DNA of 64,000 bases from an uncultured Bacilli bacterium (GCA_910588025.1 CAJUQG010000004.1:1-64000); one strand, 5' to 3'. Shown: positions 8,626 through 18,294, counted from the first letter of the stretch. The notes: a model not told the origin generated them from the sequence alone. Numbers and translations are program-made.

Positions 8626-10779
8626 ATGAAGTCTAATGTAGTAAATATTAAAATCAAAAAAATCAATGGAATTAATCATCCAAATTTGACAATAGAAGGA
8701 AATTTAGCGTCCAAAGAAGACCAATTTTTACTATATGTTGATGGGGTAGAATCACCATTTGATTTTCAAATTTATCCAAAATCGAATCAATTTGTTTTAA
8801 ATTCTGAATTAACGAAGAAAAATAAGCAAGTAATCTTAAAATTAAAACATGAAAATGAAATCATAGAAGTAGCTAAATTAAAAAATTGGACGATGATTCG
8901 TATGAAAAATAAATTCGTCTATTTAATTAAGAAACCTTTCACCAAATTAAGAGTTTTATATTCTACTTTAAAAAGAGGGATAACTTATTTCTGGCGTGAA
9001 TATCATTTTCTTGTTCCTCCATCATTATGGGGCAAATATTGGAGAGAATTTTTAGCTCGAATCAAAGTGAAAGATGCCAATTCTTTTTACAATCCTTTTC
9101 ATGTTGCAGAATATAACAAATGGTTAAAACAAAATGAAACATTTAGTGAAGTCCAAGAATTGTCCTATAATCCTTCTATTTCTCTTTTGATACCTGTATA
9201 TAATATTGGTCGTAAATTCTTAAGTGAGTGTATAGATTCCATACTAAATCAAACCTATCAAAATTTTGAACTTATTTTAGTAGATGATTGCTCCACAAAA
9301 GAAGAAACCATTGAAACGTTGAAAGAATATGAAAAAAAGGATTCTCGAATTATCGTAAAATATCGGAAAAAAAATGGTCATATTTCCGCTGCTACTAATG
9401 ATGCCTTAAAATTAGCAACTGGTGAATTTGTTGGACTTGTTGATAACGATGATATTTTAGCAGAGAATGCCTTATACGAAGTTGTCAAAGTTTTAAATGA
9501 AAATAAAAAGCTAGACATGGTTTACTCTGATGAAGATAAAATCAATTTAAAAGGCGAAAGATGTGACCCTAATTTCAAATCAGATTTCGCTCCAGATTCT
9601 TTATTAAGTAGTAACTATATTTGCCATTTTACTGTGTTAAGAAAAAGTATCATGGATAAAATCAGTGGCTTTCGTCTTGGATATGAAGGTGCTCAAGATT
9701 ATGACTTATTTTTAAGATTTACAGAACAAACCAAAAATATTTATCATATTCCTAAAATTTTATATCATTGGCGTATGGTAGAGGGGTCTACTTCTATGGT
9801 CATTGATAACAAAAGTTATGCCCTTGAAAAAGGAAAAATGGCTTTAGAAGATGCGTTAAAAAGAAGAAAAATCAAAGGGTCCGTACAAGTATGTGAATCT
9901 TGCCCTTATTATCAAATTACCTATGACATTCCCAAAAATGCTAAAGTATCTATCATTATTCCAACCAAAGATCATGCTGATATTACCGAAAATTGTTTAA
10001 AATCCATTTATGAAAAAACAACATATTCAAATTTTGAAATTATCATGGTGAACAATAACAGTACGGAACCGAAAAGTTTTGCATTATTTGAAAAATATCA
10101 AAAAGAGCATGACAATTTCCAAGTAATAGATGCCAATTTTGAATTTAATTATTCTAAAATTAATAATCTAGCGGTGAAGAAAGCTACAGGAGATTATATC
10201 TTATTATTAAATAATGACATTGAAGTAATTACCAAAGACTGGTTAGAAAAGATGTTAGGATACGCGAGTCAAAAACATATTGGTGCAGTTGGAGTCAAAT
10301 TACTTTACCCAGATGAAACTGTCCAACACGGAGGAGTAGTCCTAGGACTTGGAGGAGTTGCGGCTCATGTATTTTTAAATGCTCCAAAAGATGCTGTTGT
10401 ATGGGGTGGACGCTTATCTGTTCCTTATAATTACAGTGCTGTAACCGCTGCTTGTCTAATGATAGAAAGAAAAAAATGGAACGAAGTAAAAGGTTTAGAA
10501 GAAAGCTTGAAAGTAGCTTTTAATGATGTGGATTTTAATTTAAAGCTTCTAAAAAAAGGATATTATAACGTCTTCTTACCACAAGTAGAACTATATCATC
10601 ACGAATCCAAATCTCGAGGGCTTGATAATACGCCAGAAAAATACAAACGCTTTGTAGGTGAAGTGAATTATATGACTACAAAATGGGAAACTGAATTGAC
10701 AAATGATCCTTTTTATAATCCCAATTACAGTTTATTAAAAGAATATGTATTGGATAAAAAGTCTGAAAAAAGAAAATAG
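8626..10779 (+). CDS. Two-domain GT2 glycosyltransferase, 717 aa
   Basis: Cytoplasmic glycan-chain synthase with two GT-A (family GT2) domains. After an N-terminal region of about 175 residues, domain 1 starts at PSISLLIPVYN and carries LVDDCST and DNDD; domain 2 starts at KVSIIIPTKD and carries NNNST and LLNND. Such tandem GT2 proteins (rhamnosyltransferase/WbbL-like) build repeating polysaccharide backbones in ABC-exported systems. The donor sugars cannot be assigned. ATG 8626 follows AGAGGTG and lies 1 nt past the permease stop; an upstream TTG at 8608 is less likely. Confidence 0.88.
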   Translation: MKSNVVNIKIKKINGINHPNLTIEGNLASKEDQFLLYVDGVESPFDFQIYPKSNQFVLNSELTKKNKQVILKLKHENEIIEVAKLKNWTMIRMKNKFVYLIKKPFTKLRVLYSTLKRGITYFWREYHFLVPPSLWGKYWREFLARIKVKDANSFYNPFHVAEYNKWLKQNETFSEVQELSYNPSISLLIPVYNIGRKFLSECIDSILNQTYQNFELILVDDCSTKEETIETLKEYEKKDSRIIVKYRKKNGHISAATNDALKLATGEFVGLVDNDDILAENALYEVVKVLNENKKLDMVYSDEDKINLKGERCDPNFKSDFAPDSLLSSNYICHFTVLRKSIMDKISGFRLGYEGAQDYDLFLRFTEQTKNIYHIPKILYHWRMVEGSTSMVIDNKSYALEKGKMALEDALKRRKIKGSVQVCESCPYYQITYDIPKNAKVSIIIPTKDHADITENCLKSIYEKTTYSNFEIIMVNNNSTEPKSFALFEKYQKEHDNFQVIDANFEFNYSKINNLAVKKATGDYILLLNNDIEVITKDWLEKMLGYASQKHIGAVGVKLLYPDETVQHGGVVLGLGGVAAHVFLNAPKDAVVWGGRLSVPYNYSAVTAACLMIERKKWNEVKGLEESLKVAFNDVDFNLKLLKKGYYNVFLPQVELYHHESKSRGLDNTPEKYKRFVGEVNYMTTKWETELTNDPFYNPNYSLLKEYVLDKKSEKRK

Positions 10780-10787
10780 GAAACAAT

Positions 10788-11210
10788 ATGATAAAACAAA
10801 TATTAAAAAAACAAGAATTTCGATTTCTTTTCGTAGGTGGATTAAATACCCTAGTAGGATATGGAATCTATGCTCTATTACTATTTTTTCAAGTCAACTA
10901 TTTAATAGCGAATACTATTTCTACCATCATTGGAATTGGTCACAGCTATTTATGGAATCGTTTTTACACTTTTAAAAGTAAAGAAAAAGCCAGCAAAGAA
11001 ATATTAAAATTTATTTCAGTATATGCAATAAGCTATATCTTAGGAACGATTCCTCTTTTTTTCCTAAAAAACTTTTTACAGATTAGTCCATATATAGCTG
11101 GACTAATAAATCTTGTCTTAACAACTTTAATTAGTTGGTTTGGACACAAAAATTTTAGTTTTCGTAAAACAGGAGGGGCAACATGCCAAAAAATAACGAC
11201 AAAGTATTAA
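10788..11210 (+). CDS. gtrA: GtrA-family membrane protein
   Basis: Small polytopic protein (140 residues, four predicted membrane helices) of the GtrA/DPMS flippase family, proposed to move undecaprenyl-phosphate-linked glucose or similar sugar across the membrane. Seen: FRFLFVGGLNTLVGYGIY at the N-terminus and YLWNRFYTFKS after helix 3, both typical of the family. It works with GtrB (12555) and a membrane glycosyltransferase. Its 3' end overlaps the next gene by 28 nt. Confidence 0.9.
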   Translation: MIKQILKKQEFRFLFVGGLNTLVGYGIYALLLFFQVNYLIANTISTIIGIGHSYLWNRFYTFKSKEKASKEILKFISVYAISYILGTIPLFFLKNFLQISPYIAGLINLVLTTLISWFGHKNFSFRKTGGATCQKITTKY

Positions 11211-12538
11211 AAAAAGAATGGGTAATTGCTATTGCCATTTTTTCAATCTGTTTTTTCATTTTTTTATTTAGTGATATTTTAATTACCACAAATACATCGA
11301 TTACCTTTGATAAATTATTATTTCAAGGAAAACTTTATCATTTATATGAAGCATCTTATAAAACGTTTGGAGGTATTTTAGCAGGTTCTTATATTACTTA
11401 TGATTTTCCAATATACATCTTTTTTGGAATATGGAATCTTCCTTTACTAATTCTTACTAAAATAACAGGTTTTTATTGGGTCGAACATTATGGAGCTATC
11501 CTTTATGCCAAACTATTCTTAGTTGCTTTACTCATCATTTTTTTCCAAGTAATAAAAAGGATAGTCAGTCATTTCAATTTATCAAAAGAAGATAATAAAA
11601 TGTATCAATATTTATTTCTTAGTTCCTCTTTTACAATCATGGTCATTGCGATGTTTGCAGGGTACGATATCTTATCTTTAGTTTTCACCTTCATTGGACT
11701 TTATTTTTATTTAAAAGATGATTTACCTAAGTTTACAGCTTTTTTTGCTATTGCTATCTCCCTTAAACTGTTTGCACTTCTAATATTTATTCCACTATTA
11801 TTATTAAAAGAAAAAAATATTGGTAAAATAATTGGTTACAGTTTATGTTCTATTAGTTTAGTAATAATTCCTAAATTGATTTATCGAAATGCTCCTATGT
11901 ATCAAATTTCCATGACTTCGTTTGAAAACAACATGTTAAACAAACTAAATTTAAGTTACCTTATTACTCCTTTTGGAAATACTTCAATCTTTACTACAAT
12001 TTATGTTTTAATATGTTGTCTATGTTATGGAAAAACAATCAAAGATAAAAAATTATTAGACTTATACACAATGTACATTCCTTTTGTTATCTACGGATTA
12101 TTTTCTTGTTTTTGTGAAATTCATCCCCAATGGATTATATTATTTGTACCGTTTTTGATCTTTTTCTTAGTTTATAATAAAGAAAACCGTAAAACTAATA
12201 TTTTAGTAGAATCAGCTTTTTCTGTATCTTTCTTATATTTACTTTATCAAATATATCATTGGGTTTTTTGTCCTAATTTAATGAATATTATGTTTGGAAA
12301 ATTTATTCCCCAACAAAATGGAATTACGACCCTTCGAGTACTAGAACAATATAAAATGTATAATTCGTTGTTTGGAGGAGCCGTACTAGCCTTACTATTA
12401 TATTTATTTTGGATAAATCGTCCAGAGAAATTATTAAAGCAAGAAGGACAAGAGGTTTGGTCTCACTGGTTACTGATAGCAAGATCTTGTATCATTATTC
12501 CTTTTGCAGCAATTATAATCTATTATTATTTCCGTTAA
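11183..12538 (+). CDS. Polytopic membrane protein, probable GT-C glycosyltransferase
   Basis: 451 residues with about 10-12 hydrophobic segments. The first extracytoplasmic loop after helix 1 is followed by an arrangement like GT-C mannosyl/glucosyltransferases (GT87/DUF2029-like); YDILSLVFTFIGLYFYLKDD and SLKLFALLIFIPLLL are suggestive but not diagnostic. I infer that it attaches a lipid-phosphate-linked sugar to the glycan outside the membrane because it sits between GtrA and GtrB. GAGGGG lies 5-6 nt before ATG 11183. Confidence 0.65.
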   Translation: MPKNNDKVLKKEWVIAIAIFSICFFIFLFSDILITTNTSITFDKLLFQGKLYHLYEASYKTFGGILAGSYITYDFPIYIFFGIWNLPLLILTKITGFYWVEHYGAILYAKLFLVALLIIFFQVIKRIVSHFNLSKEDNKMYQYLFLSSSFTIMVIAMFAGYDILSLVFTFIGLYFYLKDDLPKFTAFFAIAISLKLFALLIFIPLLLLKEKNIGKIIGYSLCSISLVIIPKLIYRNAPMYQISMTSFENNMLNKLNLSYLITPFGNTSIFTTIYVLICCLCYGKTIKDKKLLDLYTMYIPFVIYGLFSCFCEIHPQWIILFVPFLIFFLVYNKENRKTNILVESAFSVSFLYLLYQIYHWVFCPNLMNIMFGKFIPQQNGITTLRVLEQYKMYNSLFGGAVLALLLYLFWINRPEKLLKQEGQEVWSHWLLIARSCIIIPFAAIIIYYYFR

Positions 12539-12554
12539 GAATAGAGGTATTAAA

Positions 12555-13511
12555 ATGAAAAAAACGATTAGTGTTATGGTTCCCACTTATAACGAAGAAG
12601 AAAATGTTGAATTAATGTATCAAGCATTAGTAAAAATGTTTCAAAAAGATTTACCAAACTACCATTATGAAATATTGTTTATTGATAACAAATCGAAAGA
12701 CAACACAAGAAAATTACTACGTCAAATATGTGAAAAAGATAAAAATGTGAAAGCTATCTTAAATGCACAAAATTTTGGTCAATTCAACAGTCCTTATTAT
12801 GGTTTAATAAATACCAGTGGAGATTGTACTATTAGTGTCGCAGCTGATTTTCAAGATCCCATTGAAATGATTCCTAAATTTGTTCAAAGTTGGGAAGAAG
12901 GATATAAAATTGTCATAGGAATTAAAAATCAAAGTAAAGAAAGTAAAATTATGTATTTTTTAAGAAGTCTTTACTACAAATTGATTAAGAAATTCTCCGA
13001 AGTAGAACAAATTGAGCATTTTACGGGCTTTGGACTGTATGATAAAAAGTTTATAGAAGTATTAAAGAATCTTGATGACCCAGACCCTTACTTACGAGGA
13101 ATTGTTTCTGAATTAGGATTTGAACGAAAAGAAATTCCTTTTATCCAACCTATAAGAGAGCGTGGAAAATCAAGTAACAATTGGTATCGGTTATATGATG
13201 CGGGAATGCTTGGTATCACCTCTTACACAAAAGTAGGACTTCGTATTGCTACGATTTTAGGTTTTGTCATTTCGGCTATTTCAATCATTGTTGCACTCGT
13301 ATATTTAATTTTAAAACTTTGCATGTGGAATTCATTCCAAGCTGGTATCGCTCCTTTAATTATTGGCGTTTTCTTACTGGGTGGCATTCAAATATTTTTC
13401 ATTGGCTTCCTTGGTGAATATATCTTAAGTATAAATCAACGCATTATGCATCGCCCTTTAGTGGTAGTAGAAGAAAAATTAAATTTTAAGAAGTGTGATA
13501 ACAATGACTAA
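12555..13511 (+). CDS. gtrB: GtrB-like undecaprenyl-phosphate glycosyltransferase
   Basis: Transfers a sugar from a nucleotide donor to undecaprenyl phosphate on the cytoplasmic face. Seen: GT2 domain with SVMVPTYNEEEN, FIDNKSKDNT and the DFQDP metal/donor motif, the NWYRLYDAGM juxtamembrane segment, and two C-terminal membrane helices (about 230-255 and 265-290), all typical of DPM1/GtrB. 318 residues is normal. It overlaps the next gene by a few nucleotides. It probably supplies one or both GT-C proteins in this operon. Confidence 0.9.
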   Translation: MKKTISVMVPTYNEEENVELMYQALVKMFQKDLPNYHYEILFIDNKSKDNTRKLLRQICEKDKNVKAILNAQNFGQFNSPYYGLINTSGDCTISVAADFQDPIEMIPKFVQSWEEGYKIVIGIKNQSKESKIMYFLRSLYYKLIKKFSEVEQIEHFTGFGLYDKKFIEVLKNLDDPDPYLRGIVSELGFERKEIPFIQPIRERGKSSNNWYRLYDAGMLGITSYTKVGLRIATILGFVISAISIIVALVYLILKLCMWNSFQAGIAPLIIGVFLLGGIQIFFIGFLGEYILSINQRIMHRPLVVVEEKLNFKKCDNND

Positions 13512-14943
13512 ATTAAAAGAAAATAAAGAAGTAATTATCGCTTCTTTTTTCATCATCCTCGTTGCTTATAGTATCAAGCTATTTTCTTATAGCTATTCGA
13601 TTGATACCGAAATTTATATGGTACAGAAATTAGAAATGCTCAAATCTTGGCTGGCAATTCATCGTTTTTCTCTTGTAGCTATGAAATACTTAACCAACTG
13701 GATACCCTTTTATCTTCCCCTAATAAATTGGCTAACAATTCTTTTATTTTGGATTAGTAATCTTTTTGCTTACTTTAATTTATCTCAAATTTCTCCCAAA
13801 TTAAAAAATAAAAAAATTGCCATTTTCTTCGTTAGTGTGATTTCCACTTCTCCCATCTTTTTAGAACAATTTAATTTTACCCTACAGAGCATGGAAATCG
13901 CTTTTTTCTTAAATTTATTTGAATGTTCTGTGTTTTTTTTAATAAAATATACTAGGAATTTTAAGTACCGTTATGCCTTGTTAACGATCCTTTTATTAAC
14001 TTGCTGTATTGGTTGTTATCAATCCTTTGTTTCCTTATTTATTACCATGTCTATGATAATAGATTGGTGTTTAATAGAAAATCAAATAACCAAAGAGAAA
14101 AATAGAAAATATATATTTTCTACAATTTTAATTTTATTGATTTCTTTAAGTCTATATTTCCTTCTTGGTGATATCATCTTATCTTATTTCCAACTTTCTT
14201 CATCAGGATATTTACAAAGTCAAATCGGTTGGAGAAGTGTAACCATAGTCACATGTTTTTTAAATATTTTAAAAAGTGCAGTTCGTAGTTACTTTGGCTT
14301 TTTGTTTCACATGCCATCCTTTTCCGTATTAAATGCCTTTTTACTTCTTTTTGCGTTTCTGTTAATGGTCAAACAATTAAAACAGAAGCAATATTTTAAA
14401 ACACTATTGATACTAGGAGTTATAACTTCTCCCATTTTAATGTCAATCATTTTAGGAAATCCAGAACCTATTCGTGCTTGTTTAAGTTTACCATTTACCT
14501 TAGCTTTTTTACTATGGATTACTTATCAAGAGAAAAAGTGGTATCGATACTTAATCACGGTCCTTGTAATAATTCAAATGTTAACTATGTTACGTTTTGA
14601 ATACTATGATTTAAAAAGATATCAAAATGATGTTGCTATGGCACAACAAATATATGAAAAAGTAAAAGAATACACTCACGATCATGCTCTAGTATTTGTT
14701 GGAAGTAAAGACTCATCTATGAATCAGAAAATGATAAAAGGGGAAGTAATGGGGTATTCCTTCTTTGATTATGACGGATTAAGTAATCGTGCTGTTACGT
14801 TTATGGAATCTCTTGGACTTCATGTATATGGTGATTTAAATTTTGTTCCAGAAGCCGAAATCATTTTAAAAAATTATCCAAGTTATCCAGATGAATCTAG
14901 TATTTTAATAACAGAGAAACATATTTTAATAAAACTTTCTTAA
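13504..14943 (+). CDS. Membrane glucosyltransferase-like protein (Glucos_trans_II family)
   Basis: About 480 residues with 10 or more hydrophobic helices and a soluble C-terminal tail. The early segment DTEIYMVQKLEMLKSWLAIHR followed by KYLTNWIPFYLPLI resembles GtrII/GtrIV-type O-antigen glucosyltransferases (Glucos_trans_II), which decorate a glycan with the sugar supplied by GtrA/GtrB. ATG 13504 or GTG 13495 are both possible; neither has a strong ribosome site. Last gene of the operon; a terminator overlaps its stop. Confidence 0.75.
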   Translation: MTKLKENKEVIIASFFIILVAYSIKLFSYSYSIDTEIYMVQKLEMLKSWLAIHRFSLVAMKYLTNWIPFYLPLINWLTILLFWISNLFAYFNLSQISPKLKNKKIAIFFVSVISTSPIFLEQFNFTLQSMEIAFFLNLFECSVFFLIKYTRNFKYRYALLTILLLTCCIGCYQSFVSLFITMSMIIDWCLIENQITKEKNRKYIFSTILILLISLSLYFLLGDIILSYFQLSSSGYLQSQIGWRSVTIVTCFLNILKSAVRSYFGFLFHMPSFSVLNAFLLLFAFLLMVKQLKQKQYFKTLLILGVITSPILMSIILGNPEPIRACLSLPFTLAFLLWITYQEKKWYRYLITVLVIIQMLTMLRFEYYDLKRYQNDVAMAQQIYEKVKEYTHDHALVFVGSKDSSMNQKMIKGEVMGYSFFDYDGLSNRAVTFMESLGLHVYGDLNFVPEAEIILKNYPSYPDESSILITEKHILIKLS

Positions 14944-14966
14944 GGTGACGATGTCATCTTTTTTAA
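14942..14966 (+). terminator. Terminator of the glycan operon
   Basis: AAGGTGAC/GTCATCTT stem with one G-T pair, GAT loop, T tract; overlaps the stop codon of the last gene. Confidence 0.75.
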
Positions 14967-14992
14967 TTCTTTTTTACGGATAAGAAATAATA

Positions 14993-15001
14993 TGCTATAA
15001 T
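14993..15001 (+). promoter_or_regulatory. Extended -10 promoter of the 15026 gene
   Basis: TGC TATAAT, followed 24 nt later by the ATG; GAGGG is the ribosome site. Confidence 0.6.
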
Positions 15002-15025
15002 AAAAAAATAAAAGAGGGTATCAGA

Positions 15026-15673
15026 ATGACGAAAATGAAAAAAAAATATAAAATCACCTTAATCATTTTAGCTACTTTTATTGTGGTTAGTATTCTAGGA
15101 CTTATTCTTTTTCAATTTGTCCTAAAACCAAAGAAAGAAGAAAAACCACCCATTACCAATACTGCAACAATTACGAATAAAATAGAAGGTTATGACTATA
15201 CTTTAGATGATCGAGATACACAAATTTTTGCGAATCTCTTTCAAGAATTAAAACAAAATTTAGAAAGTAGCGAAATACAGGAAGAAGAATATGCAAAAAC
15301 CTTAGCTAAATTATTTATCATTGATTTATTTACTATCGATAATAAAACAAGCAAATATGATATCGGCGGTTTAGAATATATCCATAGCGATGCCAAAGAA
15401 TCATTCCGTTCTAAAATATTGGATACAATTTATAAAACTGTAGAAGACAATTCAGATAAAGGAAGAAATCAAGAACTTCCGATTGTCAAAACCATTGAAG
15501 TCATAAAATTTGAAAAAACAACTTATAAAAAAGAAAATACTAAAGAAGATGCTTATGAAGTCGAGTTATCTTGGATCTATGAAAAAGATTTAGGATACGA
15601 CCATAAAGCCAAGGTAATTATGATAAAAGAAGCTGATAAGTTAAGTATCATATCTTATAGTAAATTGCCATAA
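15026..15673 (+). CDS. Membrane-anchored extracytoplasmic protein, unknown
   Basis: 215 residues: a short basic N-terminus, one membrane helix (about 8-32), a proline/lysine linker, then a charged extracellular domain of about 170 residues with no cysteines. No family recognised. The C-terminal half looks alpha+beta with LSWIYEKDLGYDHKAKV as its most distinctive part. Own promoter and GAGGG ribosome site. It may be an envelope protein; its gene follows the glycan operon but is separated by a terminator. Confidence 0.65.
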   Translation: MTKMKKKYKITLIILATFIVVSILGLILFQFVLKPKKEEKPPITNTATITNKIEGYDYTLDDRDTQIFANLFQELKQNLESSEIQEEEYAKTLAKLFIIDLFTIDNKTSKYDIGGLEYIHSDAKESFRSKILDTIYKTVEDNSDKGRNQELPIVKTIEVIKFEKTTYKKENTKEDAYEVELSWIYEKDLGYDHKAKVIMIKEADKLSIISYSKLP

Positions 15674-15681
15674 TTAGAATA

Positions 15682-15710
15682 TTGTGTAAAAGAAAAAAAT
15701 AAGTTATAAT
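15682..15710 (+). promoter_or_regulatory. Sigma-A promoter of the 15734 gene
   Basis: TTGTGT (15682-15687), 17-bp spacer, TATAAT (15705-15710); GGGAG ribosome site before ATG 15734. Confidence 0.7.
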
Positions 15711-15733
15711 AATGTAAGATAAGGGAGATTCGT

Positions 15734-16381
15734 ATGAATACTAAGAAAGAAATGAAAAGTCATATCGTAAAAATTGGAATCTTAGTGGTTTCTATTGTTA
15801 CCATTGGAATTAGTATGACTTATGCCTATTATACTGCCAAAATAAGTGGCAATTCAAATATTGATGATATTAGTGCTGCGAAGTTTCATATTACCAGTAC
15901 ATTAGCAGATTCAACATCTATATCCAACATGACCATGCACTTAATTGATGCTTCAGAAATTAATATAGATGCCGATAAAGTAGAATTTTCTGTAACCAAT
16001 GCCGAAACATCTACGGTAAGTGGGCAATATTTTGTTTATTTAATTGATGCAACAATTTCTAAAAATTTGTATAGTAAATATTTTAAATGGCAATTAGTTC
16101 GTCAAACAACTCTTGGTGAATCCATCATTGATAGCGGAACTTTTGAAAATATTCCTCGTTCCGATACCCCAGTAGAAGGCGAAGCACTAAATGCTTTAAC
16201 TACGGTAGAAAAAATATCATTAAATAAAGTTGCTTTAGAAATTCCTAAAGGAACTACCGACAATTTAATTTTCCGTCTTTGGTTAGAAAATGATCCTGAT
16301 ACCAATCAATTAGAATTAACAAATGGGACATTTCAAGCAAAATTAAAAATTGAAGCAACACCAAAAAGTCAGAATCGTTAA
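15734..16381 (+). CDS. Exported protein with TasA/camelysin-like signal region
   Basis: 215 residues. A basic N-terminus and hydrophobic helix (about 11-30) end in MTYAYYTAKISGN, which resembles the TYAYFSD-type cleavage region of SipW-processed TasA/CalY proteins; the mature part is beta-rich with several SxxT/DA segments and no cysteines, as in fibre-forming TasA-like proteins. The similarity is by pattern only. No sipW-like signal peptidase gene is in the window. Alternative: an unrelated secreted beta-sandwich protein. Confidence 0.55.
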   Translation: MNTKKEMKSHIVKIGILVVSIVTIGISMTYAYYTAKISGNSNIDDISAAKFHITSTLADSTSISNMTMHLIDASEINIDADKVEFSVTNAETSTVSGQYFVYLIDATISKNLYSKYFKWQLVRQTTLGESIIDSGTFENIPRSDTPVEGEALNALTTVEKISLNKVALEIPKGTTDNLIFRLWLENDPDTNQLELTNGTFQAKLKIEATPKSQNR

Positions 16382-16392
16382 GATTCTTTTTC
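16371..16392 (+). terminator. Terminator after the TasA-like gene
   Basis: AGAATC/GATTCT stem, GTTAA loop, T-rich tail; overlaps the stop codon. Confidence 0.75.
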
Positions 16393-16406
16393 TTTTACCA
16401 AAAATT

Positions 16407-16415
16407 TGCTATAAT
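16407..16415 (+). promoter_or_regulatory. Extended -10 promoter of the ZIP gene
   Basis: TGC TATAAT; the ATG at 16434 is 18 nt downstream, with GGAAGTGA between. This position excludes the longer upstream reading of the ORF. Confidence 0.65.
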
Positions 16416-16433
16416 GTCCATGGAAGTGATACA

Positions 16434-17204
16434 ATGGCAAATTTTAAATCATTATTATTAACTCTTTTAGTAGGATTATTTTTCCTAATTGGCATCATGA
16501 TACCGAAGTTTATGAAAAAGAAAAAAGAATTAACTCTTTTTGCAACTGGCTTATCTTTTGCGGTAATGTTAGGAATGATTTTATTTGATATTATACCAGA
16601 AATTGGAGAGTTATTAGTATATTACCCAAATGCTCAAAAATGGGGCATTATTTGTGGATGTACAGCACTCGGCATGCTTTTATTAAAAGGGCTTGATTAT
16701 TTAATTCCACATCATCATCACAATCATCATGAAAAAGAGAAAAATAGGCAAGAACATAACGCTCATTTATTTCATATTGGTTTAGTAACTTCAATCTCTT
16801 TAATGCTTCATAATCTAATGGAAGGAATATCGATTTATGTAACCGGAGTGACCAACTTTAAAATTGGGCTTACCATGGCTCTTGCTGTCGCTCTTCATAA
16901 CATTCCTTTAGGTATGGAAATAGCAGTTGGTTTAGAAGCAAATCAAAACCAGAACAAATTAAAGTGGATAACAATTACGTTATTGACACTATCAAGTCTA
17001 ATAGGTTCTTCTATGTTATTTTTATTCCAAATAAATATGAGTATTACGGTAGAAGCTTGTTTGTTATGTACGACATTTGGTATGTTAATTTATATTACTT
17101 TATTAGAATTATTAAAAGAAATCTACACTTATCGTCGTAATCAATGGACTTATATTGGGCTTGTGGTTGGTGTTATTTTAAATATCATTATGGTGATGTT
17201 ATGA
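16434..17204 (+). CDS. ZIP-family divalent metal transporter
   Basis: Membrane importer of Zn2+ or related ions. Seen: 256 residues, eight predicted helices, the paired metal-site motifs HNLMEG and HNIPLG in helices 4 and 5, and a cytoplasmic loop rich in histidine (PHHHHNHHE, followed by more His) typical of ZIP metal-sensing loops. The start ATG 16434 is set by the promoter and ribosome site. Its stop overlaps the patatin gene start (ATGA), indicating co-translation. Confidence 0.9.
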   Translation: MANFKSLLLTLLVGLFFLIGIMIPKFMKKKKELTLFATGLSFAVMLGMILFDIIPEIGELLVYYPNAQKWGIICGCTALGMLLLKGLDYLIPHHHHNHHEKEKNRQEHNAHLFHIGLVTSISLMLHNLMEGISIYVTGVTNFKIGLTMALAVALHNIPLGMEIAVGLEANQNQNKLKWITITLLTLSSLIGSSMLFLFQINMSITVEACLLCTTFGMLIYITLLELLKEIYTYRRNQWTYIGLVVGVILNIIMVML

Positions 17205-18256
17205 TAGGTCTTGCCCTCGAAGGCGGTGGAACCAAAGGTTCTTATCAAATCGGCGCTTATTATGCGATGAAAGACTGTGGCATCAAATTTGATGGCTTTT
17301 GTGGGACAAGTATCGGTTCTTTTAATAGTGCCATGCTTGCTTGTGGCAAAGAAGAAGAGTTACTTGAATTTTGGCAAAACGTTAATATTGCTACGGTTCT
17401 AGGTTTCGATCCCAATTATATAAAGAAAATAAACAAACGAGAAATTGATTTAAACTTTTTTAAAATGTCTATAAAAGGTGCATTGCGCATGTTAAAAAAT
17501 CGTGGTGTGGATACAGCGGGATTAGAAAAAGTATTACAAGAACATGTCAACGAAAGTGAGTTAAGAAATAGTCAAAAAGATTATGGATTATGCACAGTAA
17601 AAGTAAACAAATTAAAACCCTGTTATTTATTTAAAGAAGAAATGAAACCAGGAAGTATCCACGATTATATTTTAGCAAGCTGTTTTTTACCCTTATTTCG
17701 TATGAAAAAAACGGCTAATAATGAATACTATATTGATGGCGGATTTTATGATAATAGCCCAGTTAATATGTTAATTGACAAAGGTTATACAAAAGTATAT
17801 GTGGTTCGTGTCAATATAGGTCTTAGTATCAATATCACTAGAAAATTAAAAAAAGACATAGATGTAACTTATATAAAACCTTCAAGAAGTGTAGGAACGA
17901 TATTAGAATTAAACGATGAAAAAGTTCATGATAATATTCAAATGGGGTATTATGATACCTTAAGAATTTTACGTCACCTAGACGGTTTTGTTTACACATT
18001 TCACAGAAAAAAAGACTGGTACTTTGATTGGATTATTCGTTCCGTGGATGAGCGCAAACTTCGTCGTGTTAAAAATTTTTTTCACACGAAAAATAATAAA
18101 GATACGATTATAAAAGCCTTAGAATATATTATGGAAAAAGAAAAGGTTTACTACTATCAAATTTATAAATTACCTAAAGTATTGCATTTTGTCAAAAAAC
18201 ATTATAAAAAGCACCATTTTGTATATGATTTTATTAAAGAATTAAGATTTCTATAA
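17201..18256 (+). CDS. Patatin-like phospholipase
   Basis: Ser-Asp dyad lipid acyl hydrolase. Seen: oxyanion glycines GGGTKG (8-13), nucleophile Ser37 in GTSIG, and Asp179 in DGG; all three hallmarks are intact. The C-terminal 150 residues are helical and basic with no recognised domain. 351 residues from ATG 17201, which overlaps the ZIP stop. Substrate unknown; bacterial members of the RssA-like group are usually cytoplasmic. Confidence 0.85.
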   Translation: MIGLALEGGGTKGSYQIGAYYAMKDCGIKFDGFCGTSIGSFNSAMLACGKEEELLEFWQNVNIATVLGFDPNYIKKINKREIDLNFFKMSIKGALRMLKNRGVDTAGLEKVLQEHVNESELRNSQKDYGLCTVKVNKLKPCYLFKEEMKPGSIHDYILASCFLPLFRMKKTANNEYYIDGGFYDNSPVNMLIDKGYTKVYVVRVNIGLSINITRKLKKDIDVTYIKPSRSVGTILELNDEKVHDNIQMGYYDTLRILRHLDGFVYTFHRKKDWYFDWIIRSVDERKLRRVKNFFHTKNNKDTIIKALEYIMEKEKVYYYQIYKLPKVLHFVKKHYKKHHFVYDFIKELRFL

Positions 18257-18265
18257 GGGATAGTG

Positions 18266-18294
18266 TTTACTTTAAAACAACATTCAAGTATACT
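18266..18294 (+). promoter_or_regulatory. Sigma-A promoter of yebC
   Basis: TTTACT (18266-18271), 17-bp spacer, TATACT (18289-18294); AAAGGTGAG precedes ATG 18320. Confidence 0.7.
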
